Positions 48,445 to 58,266 of a DNA stretch of 64,000 nucleotides are shown one piece after another. The notes beneath the pieces were generated by a model. The model made no database searches, was not told the origin of the DNA, and saw nothing but the letters and a program-made list of their open reading frames with translations. Origin of the DNA: Psychrobacter sp. 4Dc. GTDB lineage: Bacteria > Pseudomonadota > Gammaproteobacteria > Pseudomonadales > Moraxellaceae. Location: NCBI RefSeq assembly GCF_002836715.1, contig NZ_PJAT01000076.1, forward strand, positions 1 through 64,000, read 5' to 3'. The first letter of the stretch is position 1. The number at the start of each line of letters is the position of its first letter. The position numbers were made by a program, and so were the translations under genes.

Positions 48445-48774
48445 TTAGACGCTTTCGATCGTGCCAGCAGGCAATACTGAAATAACAGAAGCACGTTGTA
48501 CTTTCACGTCAGTATTGTTGTTTAGGCTCACAACGGCATAATCGCCTTCGATTGCTTTGATACGACCCATTAAACCACCAGCGAAAATAATTTCACTACC
48601 CACGGTTAATGCGTTAACCATGGCACGGTGCTCTTTGGTGCGCTTAGACTGCGGGCGAATGACCAAGAAGTAAAAAATCGCAAAAAACGCAACAGGCAGT
48701 AAAATCTGACCGAATAGACCTGCAGCACCTGCAGTCTCTGGTGCAGCATGGGCAGCTTGAATAAATAAGCTCAT
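48445..48774 (-). CDS. yajC: Preprotein translocase subunit YajC
   Basis: Small inner membrane protein of 109 residues that associates with SecDF. One membrane segment (LFGQILLPVAFFAIFYFLVIRPQ) with the family RPQSKR motif directly after, then a small KOW-like cytoplasmic domain (GSEIIFAGGLMGRIKAIEGDYAVV). Typically followed immediately by secD; here 388 bases and a terminator intervene. Confidence 0.95.
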   Translation of the reverse strand: MSLFIQAAHAAPETAGAAGLFGQILLPVAFFAIFYFLVIRPQSKRTKEHRAMVNALTVGSEIIFAGGLMGRIKAIEGDYAVVSLNNNTDVKVQRASVISVLPAGTIESV

Positions 48775-49330
48775 AATATCTCTCAGTAAGTCATAGACAA
48801 TAATAAAATTAGACGCATAGTAACAAAAAATCCCAGACTTGGTAACTGTTAATCATAGGCTGAGTGTGTTTTTCTTAGCGCAAGGCATACTATCAGCCAA
48901 CGAATAGGACAACAATGATTTTACTATATTCAGATAATCCATATAAAGCCTCAGGCTAAATAGCTGTCATGAATTGGCTAGTAAAGATGTCGTCATACAA
49001 CCGTTAATAGTAGGGTAATAAAAGTCATCAAAAAACAAAAACTTAAAAATGGTGACTTATTGTGAAATGGTATCATCAATGCTACTATCAAATGGCCATG
49101 ATTGCCTGTATTTAGTATGCTATATCTTGAACCATATTACGGATTTTTAAAGCGTAGTATGGCTTTGAAATAGCGATTAAATCAGCTAAATCAGCTTTGA
49201 GTAACTATTTATACAATAGACAGATTCATTCTATTGCTTTATTAATAGTAATCTGAAAATCGATATAAATTACTCATGACATTATCTTCCTTTTTCTCTT
49301 TTTAGGTTACCTAACTTGTTCACCACTTTT
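48775..49330. other. Divergent intergenic region upstream of yajC and the CNNM gene
   Basis: 556 bases, AT-rich. tgt, the usual upstream neighbour of yajC, is not here. No gene, tRNA or clear repeat was found; promoters for both flanking genes are expected but not readable with confidence. Confidence 0.45.
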
Positions 49331-50629
49331 ATGTTTGTACCTCGTTTATGTCGTCCGCGCGCTCATCGTAAAGACGCATCTGCAGAACCTCCCCCGAGAA
49401 TGACTACTAGTTCTCGATTTGGTTATACTTCTTTTTCAGCACTATCTGCATTGGCAATTCTTATGCTACCGCAGGCAGTGTGGGCAGCTGGTGCTGTATC
49501 AACATCCAGCGAGGCGGCAGCACCAACTGCGCTTAGCGTTTCTTTATTGATATTTTTTGTCTTACTCGCCATTGGCGTTTCTTTTGTCTGTTCATTAGCA
49601 GAGTCTGTTTTGCTGAGCATGACGCCATCGTTTATTGCGGATGTACAAGAAACCAGTCCCAAAAAAGCAGAAATGCTTAAAAGCCTTAAAGTGGACAATA
49701 TTGACCAGTCACTAGCCGCTATTTTAACGTTAAATACCGTTGCTCATACACTTGGCTCTATCGGTGCGGGTGCACAGGCCACGATCGTCTTTGGTAGTGC
49801 GTGGTTTGGTCTGTTTTCTGCCCTCATGACGCTTGCTATCTTATTCTTGTCTGAGATTATCCCAAAAACTTTGGGTACAGTTTACTGGCGTCAACTAAGT
49901 GGTCTGGTTGCTTACTTCGTTCGCGGCATCATCATGCTGCTATACCCGTTAATCTGGTTCTCAGAGCGTCTGACGAAACTATTAGTACGCGGTAAAGAGC
50001 CGCAAACATTTAGCCGCCGTGAGTTTGCTGCTCTTGCTAGTATCGGTGAAGAGTCAGGACAAATTGACCCACTAGAGTCGCGTATCATTCGTAACTTGCT
50101 CGCGTTTGGCGCTATTAAAGTCGAAGATATCATGACACCGCGCTCGGTGATGCTCGCATTCGAAGAGAATAAGACCGTCGCTGAGCTATTGGTTGATCGT
50201 CCAAAGCTGACGTTTTCTCGCTTGCCAATCTATGATGGTGATTTGGATAACATTACAGGTTTTGTCCTAAAAACCGACATGCTACTGGCTAAAGTTAACC
50301 ATGCTATGCACAAGCCGTTGACGCAATTTCAGCGCGACATCACTTTTGTCTTCTCTAAGATGAAGCTGTTTGACTTGTTAGAGTTGATGCTAAAAAATCG
50401 TATTCATATTGCGATTACAGTCGGTGAATATGGTGAAGTTAAAGGCTTGGTCACGTTAGAAGATGTGTTTGAGACATTGTTAGGTCTTGAGATTGTTGAT
50501 GAGATAGACCGCGTCGAAGACATGCAGGCCTTGGCTCGTCAGATGATGGATAGACGGGTAGAGCGTTTAGGCATGAAGCTCAGCGATGATGAACAGTATG
50601 AAGACAGTAACAGCGAACCTAAGTCCTAA
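49331..50629 (+). CDS. CNNM/DUF21-type transporter with CBS domain pair
   Basis: Membrane protein of the hemolysin C/CorB-like family linked to Mg2+/Co2+ transport. After a leader comes a DUF21 domain with about four membrane segments (roughly residues 70-225), then a CBS pair (EDIMTPRSVMLAFEENKTVAELL to GLVTLEDVFETLLGLEI). The CorC_HlyC transporter-associated domain usually found at the C-terminus is absent; the tail is short and acidic. The start is uncertain: 49316 (TTG), 49331 or 49400 are in frame, the last giving a signal-peptide-like N-terminus ending in AVWAAG. Confidence 0.82.
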   Translation: MFVPRLCRPRAHRKDASAEPPPRMTTSSRFGYTSFSALSALAILMLPQAVWAAGAVSTSSEAAAPTALSVSLLIFFVLLAIGVSFVCSLAESVLLSMTPSFIADVQETSPKKAEMLKSLKVDNIDQSLAAILTLNTVAHTLGSIGAGAQATIVFGSAWFGLFSALMTLAILFLSEIIPKTLGTVYWRQLSGLVAYFVRGIIMLLYPLIWFSERLTKLLVRGKEPQTFSRREFAALASIGEESGQIDPLESRIIRNLLAFGAIKVEDIMTPRSVMLAFEENKTVAELLVDRPKLTFSRLPIYDGDLDNITGFVLKTDMLLAKVNHAMHKPLTQFQRDITFVFSKMKLFDLLELMLKNRIHIAITVGEYGEVKGLVTLEDVFETLLGLEIVDEIDRVEDMQALARQMMDRRVERLGMKLSDDEQYEDSNSEPKS

Positions 50630-51014
50630 CGAAGCTTTAACGATGCCTTCATGAAGCCAAACTATAACGTTGATAGCTTAAACATAAGTATTGTCGGTTC
50701 TAAAGATTGTGGTTTAACAATGGTCAGCTCATTATGGGCTGACTATCAAGCTAGAGCTACAAAGCATCTGACCGTTTGAGCTAGAATCTGCAGCATAAAA
50801 TGTTAAGAGTATTTGATTTGATAGCCTGTGTTTTTATTCGCAATAATTACACAGGGTGTCACATGGCTGTGAGAATTCGATGATAGGCTCGGCATATGAT
50901 ATGAGTATACTTATATAGATATATCTATACAGATACACTGCCAAAATAAATGATAAAAGAGCGTTAATCGTCAATATATGACACTAACGAAAAAAAATAT
51001 CGCTAAGGATTATC
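50630..51014. other. Intergenic region before the small secreted protein gene
   Basis: 385 bases. A weak hairpin GTCAGC (50723-50728) / GCTGAC (50738-50743) lacks a T run. No gene was found. The downstream start has AAGGAT as ribosome binding site. Confidence 0.45.
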
Positions 51015-51509
51015 ATGAAAAAATTATTGGGAAATAGGCTATTAGCTCTATTGGTGAAAAGCGCCAGCATCACTGCAATCGTAGCAGTAGCCAGCACCAT
51101 CAGTATCAATGCACAAGCGGCAACTATGACCGAAGATTTGGTCCAGAACTATGCCGCCGCAATGAAAGCATCAGCGAATAGCCAAAGTATTAATCAGGTA
51201 TCGCGCCTTGTATCAGATGACGCGCTTATTTCTTTATCTAGAAAAGGTAAATCTACCAGTTTAGACAAAGATGCGTACTTAAAGCTGCTTCAAAACAGCT
51301 GGAATGATACGTCTAATTATCGCTATGATATTTCGGTAGATAATGTGGTAATTACTGGTTCACAAGCCAAAGCTAATGTGACGACCAATGAGAGCTGGGT
51401 AAAAAATGGTCAGCAAGTATCATTTGTTACCACATCTCGTGTGACCTTGACTTTATCTACTGGTAATGCAGTGCTCTTGCGCGCTGTATCACAAGTGGCT
51501 ATTAATTAA
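51015..51509 (+). CDS. Secreted small protein, possible NTF2/SnoaL-like fold
   Basis: A 164-residue exported protein. Signal peptide of about 35 residues with a basic start (MKKLLGNR) and probable cleavage after AQA. The mature part begins with a helix (EDLVQNYAAAMKASAN), then strands with the pattern of an NTF2-like cone: loss-of-function style SLDKDAYLKLL helix and a run of alternating strands to the end. The fold assignment is a guess from secondary structure pattern; function unknown. Its neighbour downstream is an outer-membrane transglycosylase. Confidence 0.7.
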   Translation: MKKLLGNRLLALLVKSASITAIVAVASTISINAQAATMTEDLVQNYAAAMKASANSQSINQVSRLVSDDALISLSRKGKSTSLDKDAYLKLLQNSWNDTSNYRYDISVDNVVITGSQAKANVTTNESWVKNGQQVSFVTTSRVTLTLSTGNAVLLRAVSQVAIN

Positions 51510-51754
51510 GTCATTATCGAGCAAGCAAGACTCAAAATATAATAGGTAACATAAACAATAGCTGATTGAGCTAGCTGCAATTTCGACCTATAGAAAGTCT
51601 TAGCTGGCTAACAATAGTCATTACTTAGTTTTATAGGCTACTTGAGCGTCTATTATTATCTTTTATATTAGGCTAGTCTTTGCTTTACATTGCATACTAT
51701 ACTATCCATCAACTTTATCTTATTAATTTCTGTCGTTAGGAAACCTCCAATATC

Positions 51755-54745
51755 ATGTCTACTGTGCTATCACACTCTCGCTCATTTATTGCGTTGCCAT
51801 TGACGCTTGCGGTATCCACTTTACTGATTAGTGCGTGTAGCAATACATCAGCGGTAAAAAACAAAGGTGCGATCAATAGCTCATCTGTCATCACCAAAAG
51901 TCCTGCCAATCAAGGGACTAATACAGGTAGTACAGACTACTCAACTGCGTTTTTAGATGCAGAGAGTTTGGATGAGTTGGCTGACTTGTTAGAAGCCACT
52001 GACATGACCATGGTAGAAGGTAACCAGCTTGCTATTCAGCAATATGGTGATTTGTGGAATCGTCTACGCGCAGGCTACCGCATGAATGGTGGTAAGCCAA
52101 TCTACAATCAGCGTATTGAAGGTCAAAAAAGCTGGTTTACCAGTAGACAGGATTATTTAAATCGTCTAACTGCACGTGCCAGTCGCTATATCTATCATAC
52201 GGTACGAGAGGCGGAGCGTCGCAATATCCCAACAGAGCTTGCCTTGTTACCAGTTATCGAGAGTTCCTACGATCCAAGTGGTACGAGTAGTGCGGCAGCC
52301 GCGGGCTTATGGCAGTTTATTCCAAGTACGGGCCGTATTTATGGCTTGAACCAAAGCAGTACTTATGATGGTCGTCGCGATGTTATTGAATCGACACGTG
52401 CTGCCTATGACTTTTTGACAGCACTGCACAACCAGTTTGGTAGTTGGGAGCTAGCATTGGCTGCTTATAACGCTGGCCCTGGTCGTGTACAGAAAGCAAT
52501 CGATGCCAACGCAGCGCGCGGACTACCAACAGACTATTGGTCACTTCAATTACCGACTGAAACGATGAACTATGTGCCACGTTTCTTAGCTGTAGCCGAA
52601 ATCGTTGCCAAGCCTGAGCAGTATGGTGTGTATCTACCAGCTATCGCTAACCGTCAGCATTTCCGCAGTGTACCTGTTAACTATGGTGTGAGCTTGGCAG
52701 AAGTATCGCAGTTAACTGGAGTCAGCTATGATGAGCTAGAGCGTCTAAATACTGCACTGACATCAGGCCGTGTTGATTCTTCAGGTCCGCAGCGTGTCAT
52801 CATTCCTAACGACGTCAGCCTCAATGCCGATGCCAAATTAAGTGGGCTCAGAGGTAATGGTACAGGCAATGTGCTTGCATCAAGCAACGCAGGTAGCTCA
52901 AGCACGACAGCGACTACGCCAAGCTACAATAACAAACCATATACTGCCTCATCACTGCCGTCTACTGGTAGCGCATTGGCTGATTATGCCGCTAGTGCAA
53001 GTGTACCTCAGCAGACCACCAGCTACATTTCACCGTCTGCGACACCGACTAGCAGCTCGGTATACAGTGGTAATTCCTCAGCTCGCACTGAGCCACCACT
53101 GACCACCGCAGAGACTAACAAGATCAATGCTGAGCTTAAGAGCAGTAACAGTCTACCGACTACCTCAGCTCAAATTACTCAGAACAATACGATTGTCCAA
53201 GAGCCACCGCTTAGCAAAGAAGAGCGTGATTTCATCGCCAATCAAATCCGGAGAAATACCTCTGAGACCAATGTCATCAATGCGGATGGCAACATTAATC
53301 TATCAGCCGTACAGACGCAGCAATCTATCTTAGAAGCGAGCGGCGCAGAGAAGAAACTTAGCTTTGCTAAAACCTCGGTAAGTAAGCCAAAACCTCAAGG
53401 CACTCGTACCACTTATACGGTAAAACGTGGCGATACGCTCTCGAACATTGCGAGTCGAGCAGGGGTTAGCTGGCGTGATATCGCAGAATGGAACCAGATA
53501 GATGCCAGTGCCAATTTGCTCTCTGGCAGTACGTTATATCTATATAATGCCAAGACTATCGAGCCATTGAGTACTGCTAATAACGCCGCCACTAGTCAGC
53601 CTGACAGTTACGTCGTACAAGGCGGTGATACGCTTATCGGTACGGCCAATCGTTTTGGCTTATCGGTCACTCAGCTAGCCAGCTATAACAACCTGAGCAG
53701 CCGTGCTGATCTGCTCAAAGGTCAGAAACTATGGCTCATACCGGGTAAAGTGACTACACCTGCGACGACACCTGCAGCGCCTTCTACCAAGCCGAGTAAA
53801 TCAAGCACTGCGACCAAAAACTATAAAGTAAAAGCAGGGGACGGATTAATTGCATTGGCACGTCAATTCAATGTGTCGACAGATACTTTAGCCAGTCTCA
53901 ACGGTATCAACAGCACAAGTTCGCTATATGTTGGTCAGACACTTAAAGTGCCAGCCAGTGTTGATTTCGATGCTACAAGTACGACAAGTGCTAGTAGTAG
54001 TAACAGCTCAAGCTCGGTCGCGACCACCAATTACAAAGTAAAATCAGGTGATACGCTGATTGGTATTGCGAACAGCATCGGAGTGAGTGCAACGGAGCTG
54101 GCTGCAGTAAACAGCAATTTTGATGCAAAGGCTCGCTTGCAACGTGGTCAAACGATTAAAGTTCCTGCTACTAAAGAGTTGGTTGACCGTCAGCTGAATG
54201 ACAAAGCGGTCAGCTACAAAGTAAAATCAGGTGATACGCTAACGGGTGTCGCTAAACGTTACAATATTGGCTTAAGTGATTTGGCATCAGCGAATAACTT
54301 GAATACCAACTCGAATCTGATATTGGGCCGTACTATTACCATCCCTGCTAGCGGCAGTGTGGCAAGTGCATCTAGTAGCAGCCAAAGCAGCAGCTCTGCT
54401 AGTAGCAGCAGTAGTAGCTCAGCAAGTAGTGGTACGAAATTAGATAATACTGAAAGCTACAAAGTTAAATCTGGCGATGGCCTAATTGCTCTAGCACGTC
54501 AGTTTGGCATATCGGTAGAGGATTTGGCAGCGACCAATGATCTAGCGACCAATGCACAACTACAACGCGGCCAAACGCTTAAAGTACCAAAAGCGACAGT
54601 AAGCTACACGGTTGGCTCGGGTGATAGCTTGATTGGTTTAGCACGCAAATATGGTGTCTCAACACAAGAGCTGGCTGATATGAACAATATCGCCGCTGAT
54701 ACGATGTTGCAGCGTGGTCAGCGTCTGACAGTTCCAAATCGTTAA
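51755..54745 (+). CDS. mltD: MltD-like membrane-bound lytic transglycosylase with seven LysM repeats
   Basis: Cleaves peptidoglycan glycan strands to 1,6-anhydro products. 996 residues against about 450 for E. coli MltD. Lipobox ISAC near residue 28 predicts outer membrane anchoring. The SLT domain (residues ~145-270) has the catalytic Glu in VIESSYDPSG and the AAAGLWQFIPSTGR and LALAAYNAGPGRV motifs. A Ser/Thr/Ala-rich linker follows, then seven LysM modules of ~44 residues from about residue 550 to the end, each opening Y-x-V-x-x-G-D and closing with a V/I-P type end; Ser-rich spacers divide several. E. coli MltD has two LysM. Confidence 0.93.
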   Translation: MSTVLSHSRSFIALPLTLAVSTLLISACSNTSAVKNKGAINSSSVITKSPANQGTNTGSTDYSTAFLDAESLDELADLLEATDMTMVEGNQLAIQQYGDLWNRLRAGYRMNGGKPIYNQRIEGQKSWFTSRQDYLNRLTARASRYIYHTVREAERRNIPTELALLPVIESSYDPSGTSSAAAAGLWQFIPSTGRIYGLNQSSTYDGRRDVIESTRAAYDFLTALHNQFGSWELALAAYNAGPGRVQKAIDANAARGLPTDYWSLQLPTETMNYVPRFLAVAEIVAKPEQYGVYLPAIANRQHFRSVPVNYGVSLAEVSQLTGVSYDELERLNTALTSGRVDSSGPQRVIIPNDVSLNADAKLSGLRGNGTGNVLASSNAGSSSTTATTPSYNNKPYTASSLPSTGSALADYAASASVPQQTTSYISPSATPTSSSVYSGNSSARTEPPLTTAETNKINAELKSSNSLPTTSAQITQNNTIVQEPPLSKEERDFIANQIRRNTSETNVINADGNINLSAVQTQQSILEASGAEKKLSFAKTSVSKPKPQGTRTTYTVKRGDTLSNIASRAGVSWRDIAEWNQIDASANLLSGSTLYLYNAKTIEPLSTANNAATSQPDSYVVQGGDTLIGTANRFGLSVTQLASYNNLSSRADLLKGQKLWLIPGKVTTPATTPAAPSTKPSKSSTATKNYKVKAGDGLIALARQFNVSTDTLASLNGINSTSSLYVGQTLKVPASVDFDATSTTSASSSNSSSSVATTNYKVKSGDTLIGIANSIGVSATELAAVNSNFDAKARLQRGQTIKVPATKELVDRQLNDKAVSYKVKSGDTLTGVAKRYNIGLSDLASANNLNTNSNLILGRTITIPASGSVASASSSSQSSSSASSSSSSSASSGTKLDNTESYKVKSGDGLIALARQFGISVEDLAATNDLATNAQLQRGQTLKVPKATVSYTVGSGDSLIGLARKYGVSTQELADMNNIAADTMLQRGQRLTVPNR

Positions 54746-54813
54746 TGAATAAGATATTAATGGATACCGTTTACATAAGGCGTCATTAATATTAATCATT
54801 AATCGTATCGCAC

Positions 54814-54860
54814 AAAAAAGCTGCTCTTTATAAGAGCAGCTTTAAGAGCAGCTTTTTTTA
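54814..54860. terminator. Terminator with duplicated 3' arm between mltD and the MltF-like gene
   Basis: AAAAAAGCTGCTCTT (54814-54828) can pair with either of two tandem copies of AAGAGCAGCTTT (54832-54843 and 54844-54855), the second followed by more T. Bidirectional because A runs precede it. Confidence 0.85.
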
Positions 54861-54921
54861 TTTAACAAGAATAAATAACTGTGAAAGTTTAGCTTGCAAA
54901 TTGCCTAGTAATATTTACAGA

Positions 54922-56130
54922 CTAGACAGTCTGAGTTTTAATAGTCTCAAGATAGCTTCTGATGTTACTGACATAGTGCATGGCTTGACCATAGCGGCTA
55001 TTCGAGGCTCTATTATCTGCTAAATAAGCATAGACGTTCGCCCAGCTCTTATCATCGATACCTTGAGCTCGTAGTTCGCGCTGGATTCTTTTTACCGCAT
55101 TGGGACCCATGTTATAACCTGCAAGGGCAAACCAGATACGGTCAGTTTTTGGCACATCAGAGAAGTCTGCTTTTACTTGCTCTAGATAGCGTGCACCGCC
55201 GCCAATGCTTTGGTACGGATCGACACGGTCTGAGACGCCCATCGCTTTTGCAGTGTTATTGGTCAGCATCATTAATCCGCGTACACCAGTCGGCGACACA
55301 GCGTTGGCATCAAGATGCGACTCTTGGTAACCCATCGCGACCAGCAATTCCCAATCGTGATTATAATTGCGTGCTTGCTCTTCAAACGAAGATTGATAGT
55401 CCGGTAACTTTTCCGTCAACGTTCTCTGGAAATGATCCTGACTATAGGCATCTTTAAGCAAGTTTTGATTGTAGAACGCAGCAAGTTTTTGTGTGTTTTG
55501 TAGCTTGATGCTGTCGCACAAAAAGTAACTGGCCTTTCTTGATAGTGGATCATTGGATGAGCTAAACGTCCAACTTACCTTAGGATGTAGACCATTCTTA
55601 GTCAGACTAGAGTCATAACCACAGCTGACATTGATAGACGATAGGTTCAGCTGGCTTTTTAGCTTGGTGCTAGCCGTAGTCAATGCCATGTCAGCGTTGC
55701 CGGTTCTTAGTGCTTTTAGTGCCGCTTCTTCACTGGCGTAGGCTTTTAGATTGATATCGACACCGAGCTCGTCGGCATAAGTGCGCACCAGATCAAACCC
55801 AAAACCATGTTGGAAGCCATCGGTAGCAAAGTAAGTGCTATCGCCTGGTACCGCAGCAATGGTCAAGGTATTTTCCAGCATGACATTGTCATAGGCTGGT
55901 ACCGATGTGTTCATGGTCGTCAAACTCTCAGCGGGCAACGAGAGTAGAGCGATGCTAGAGATTTGTGCCAGCTTCTTGGTTCTGGCAAAACGATTAGACG
56001 CAATAGGGGTAACGGATGAAACGATGTTACTTTTGGTGTTCAGTAGGCGTTTAGATGGACGCAGTAAATAAGAAATACGGCGTTTGGCCCCTTGCGCAGA
56101 TACTTTTACACGATAAGTAATACGCTGCAT
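54922..56130 (-). CDS. mltF: MltF-like lytic transglycosylase with short binding-protein domain
   Basis: A 402-residue protein combining an SBP_bac_3-like domain (about residues 85-190, from TLTIAAVPGDSTYF to ADMALTTAS) and an SLT domain (about 255-395) with catalytic Glu in GYQESHLDANAVSP, GVRGLMML and LAGYNMGPNAV. This is the MltF architecture, but the binding-protein part is only about half its usual size, so it may be a reduced sensor. The basic N-terminal ~55 residues precede a hydrophobic stretch (LAQISSIALLSLPAES) that may act as signal anchor. Convergent with mltD. Confidence 0.85.
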   Translation of the reverse strand: MQRITYRVKVSAQGAKRRISYLLRPSKRLLNTKSNIVSSVTPIASNRFARTKKLAQISSIALLSLPAESLTTMNTSVPAYDNVMLENTLTIAAVPGDSTYFATDGFQHGFGFDLVRTYADELGVDINLKAYASEEAALKALRTGNADMALTTASTKLKSQLNLSSINVSCGYDSSLTKNGLHPKVSWTFSSSNDPLSRKASYFLCDSIKLQNTQKLAAFYNQNLLKDAYSQDHFQRTLTEKLPDYQSSFEEQARNYNHDWELLVAMGYQESHLDANAVSPTGVRGLMMLTNNTAKAMGVSDRVDPYQSIGGGARYLEQVKADFSDVPKTDRIWFALAGYNMGPNAVKRIQRELRAQGIDDKSWANVYAYLADNRASNSRYGQAMHYVSNIRSYLETIKTQTV

Positions 56131-57171
56131 GGATGTCTCCTGATTTTAGCCATCCTTCTTACCGCAAAAACACGTATAAATATATGTGCATAATATTGAC
56201 ATATATCGATATCGTATCTTAAATAGAGTGGCATTTTTAATAGGATGAATGCCACTCTATCTTGTTTGACTATAGCGCCACTAGCGTACTCTCTCTAAGA
56301 GTTAGTGGGATAGTTTGTCGTCAGCCAGCTATCGATATGTCATAAAAGCGTTCTAAACAGTGTTTATAAGTACTGGTTTAAAATACTGAACGCACAACGA
56401 CGCGAAGGATATAAATCAGATGATTCCTTCATCGATAACTAAATATGGCTAGTGGCCAAACAACTATATATCAAACATAGGTAAGGTCATGATTAAGTTA
56501 TTGAGACAAAGACATAGCTTGAAACATTGATGTAAGGTTTTGCCAATGAGGCAAATACATTCATCTGTTTTAACTATGCTAACTTTGATGGCTGGCTATA
56601 CTTTGAATCACTAATATTAAGTTACTAGTAATAGGATAGCTGGCTACTAAAGTTGTTTGTCCAGCAATGAAGGTAAGCAAAATAACCAGAATGGATAGTT
56701 TATAGCTGTCTATCAAACTGACTATGTCATACCGTCATCGCGACACCAAAAATAAAAAAATACCATGCTGCTAACATATATAGTGCAAACATAGTATTTC
56801 AATGGGTAGCGGCTTAAAAACTTATCGCTGATATAGCATGATAAAGTCTTAAACAACTACCAGCATTATTTTAGTGCCATAACCGGAAGCTGTAATAAAT
56901 GGGAAGTTTCATGACAAAACGTTCTTTCTTCAAGTACCAATATGCGGTTATATCGTAGATTATTCAAGTTAAGTTAAGAAAAGAGCGATAAAACTTAACA
57001 ATTAGGCTATAGACGGTAAGAAATCCACTCGTTATCGCTACATTCGCTAAAGTTTTATTAACATACGTAACAGACTGAATATCGTTTATTCGAATGAGTG
57101 CACTGTTTTGCTCATCTTTATAATGACTAATCGTAATGACTAAGACTAAGTGTAATGACTGATTGTAAAAG
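56131..57171. other. 1,041-base stretch without a supported gene
   Basis: Both strands carry only short frames without family resemblance or codon bias. Contents seen: a perfect 13-bp hairpin at 56223-56260, a small TTTGCC/GGCAAA hairpin near 56538, and three TAATGACT copies at about 57118-57160 just past the Nif3-like gene. Low GC. It could hold a small RNA, a decayed gene or simply promoters. Confidence 0.5.
56223..56260. repeat. Perfect 13-bp inverted repeat in gene-poor DNA
   Basis: ATAGAGTGGCATT (56223-56235) and AATGCCACTCTAT (56248-56260) with a 12-base loop; the plus-strand tail is CTTGTTT and the minus-strand tail TTTAAG. Terminator-like but upstream of the nearest gene start. Confidence 0.7.
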
Positions 57172-58005
57172 CTAGGCTGGATTATCAATATCAATAAATG
57201 TTACTGGTAGTCCAAATTGCTGAGCAATGATATCGCCTAATGCTTGAATGCCACCACGTTCAGTTGCGTGATGACCACAAGCAAAATAATCAATGCCCAG
57301 CTCACGCGCGATATGCGTGGTACGCTCGGATATTTCACCAGAAATAAAAGCATCACAACCCATCAAGGCCGCTTGCTCAATCATGTCTTGCGCGCCGCCT
57401 GTGCAAATGCCCACACGCTCGATAAGCCTATCGTTCGGTCGCTCATCATCAGTATTGGTAGCGGTTTTATAGTTGGCCGAAATATGTAAGGGTATACGCC
57501 CTAATGCCTTGGTAATTTGAGCAATAAGACTTTGAGCATTCTGTGGCTCACAAATCGCAATATTACCAACAGGGTGCGCCTCATGAGGATAAAGGGGCCC
57601 AATAACTGTCATATCGAGCAAGTCGGCAAGTTTTGCGTTGTTGCCAATAACTGGATGGGCATCTAGGGGTAAGTGATAGCCAAGCATCGATATGCCGTGC
57701 TGCATTAATTTACGGATACGTCGACCTTTCATACCCGTAATGGGCGCGGGTTCCCCTTTCCAAAAATAACCATGATGCACCATAATAGCGCTGGCGTTAT
57801 CAGCAATAGCGGCATCAATTAAAGCTTCACAGGCGGTCACACCCGTAACGATACGCTGAATCGGACGTCCGCCATCTACTTGTAGACCGTTTGGCGCATA
57901 GTCTTGAAAGGCGCTAGCAGACAGATACTCGTCGCAAAAAGTGGCTAAGCTTTGCGCGGTAACAATTGTATTGGTTGGGACAGTTAAGCTATCATTGGCT
58001 GTCAT
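57172..58005 (-). CDS. Nif3-like dinuclear metal center protein (YbgI/DUF34)
   Basis: A 277-residue protein of the universal Nif3 family, hexameric rings with two metal ions per subunit. Metal-site segments: MVHHGYFWKGE near residue 67, LDAHPVIGNN near 105, and the C-terminal GHHATERGG. A possible GTP cyclohydrolase-like or metal-handling role is debated; function not established. The start at 58005 is chosen over 58056 because AAGGAAA sits just upstream and the N-terminus then fits. Confidence 0.9.
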   Translation of the reverse strand: MTANDSLTVPTNTIVTAQSLATFCDEYLSASAFQDYAPNGLQVDGGRPIQRIVTGVTACEALIDAAIADNASAIMVHHGYFWKGEPAPITGMKGRRIRKLMQHGISMLGYHLPLDAHPVIGNNAKLADLLDMTVIGPLYPHEAHPVGNIAICEPQNAQSLIAQITKALGRIPLHISANYKTATNTDDERPNDRLIERVGICTGGAQDMIEQAALMGCDAFISGEISERTTHIARELGIDYFACGHHATERGGIQALGDIIAQQFGLPVTFIDIDNPA

Positions 58006-58136
58006 CGTTTTTCCTTGTCGTGGCGTTGTATTGTTATGGCGTTTCATCTTTATCATGTTTCATTTTATAGCGTCAATTTATCAATTTGATTGATTGATTT
58101 CGTTGGTCAATGTGGTGCTTGATTAATCATGACTAA

Positions 58137-58164
58137 AAGCAGATGCCTTTAAGCAGATGCCTTT
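58137..58164. repeat. 14-bp perfect tandem duplication
   Basis: AAGCAGATGCCTTT occurs twice head to tail between the Nif3-like and HtrA-like genes. Confidence 0.85.
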
Positions 58165-58236
58165 TTATAGTCATCATTTTAACATGGTGGTGTCAAAGAG
58201 TAGACAAGGCTAATAACTCAAATGGTACACGATACG

Positions 58237-58266
58237 TTACCAATTAAAGGCATGGGCGGGTATAAT
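58237..58266 (+). promoter_or_regulatory. Candidate sigma70 promoter of the HtrA-like gene
   Basis: TTACCA at 58237-58242 and perfect TATAAT at 58261-58266, 18-base spacer, 165 bases before the start codon. Confidence 0.4.

Noticed and set aside
57100-57171. Short TAATGACT repeats as a possible CRISPR or iteron array
   Set aside because: Only three short imperfect copies with unequal spacing, no adjacent cas or replication gene.
56964-57194. 76-residue minus-strand frame overlapping the end of the Nif3-like gene
   Set aside because: It overlaps the 3' end of a firm gene in another frame, lacks a ribosome binding site and has random-looking composition.
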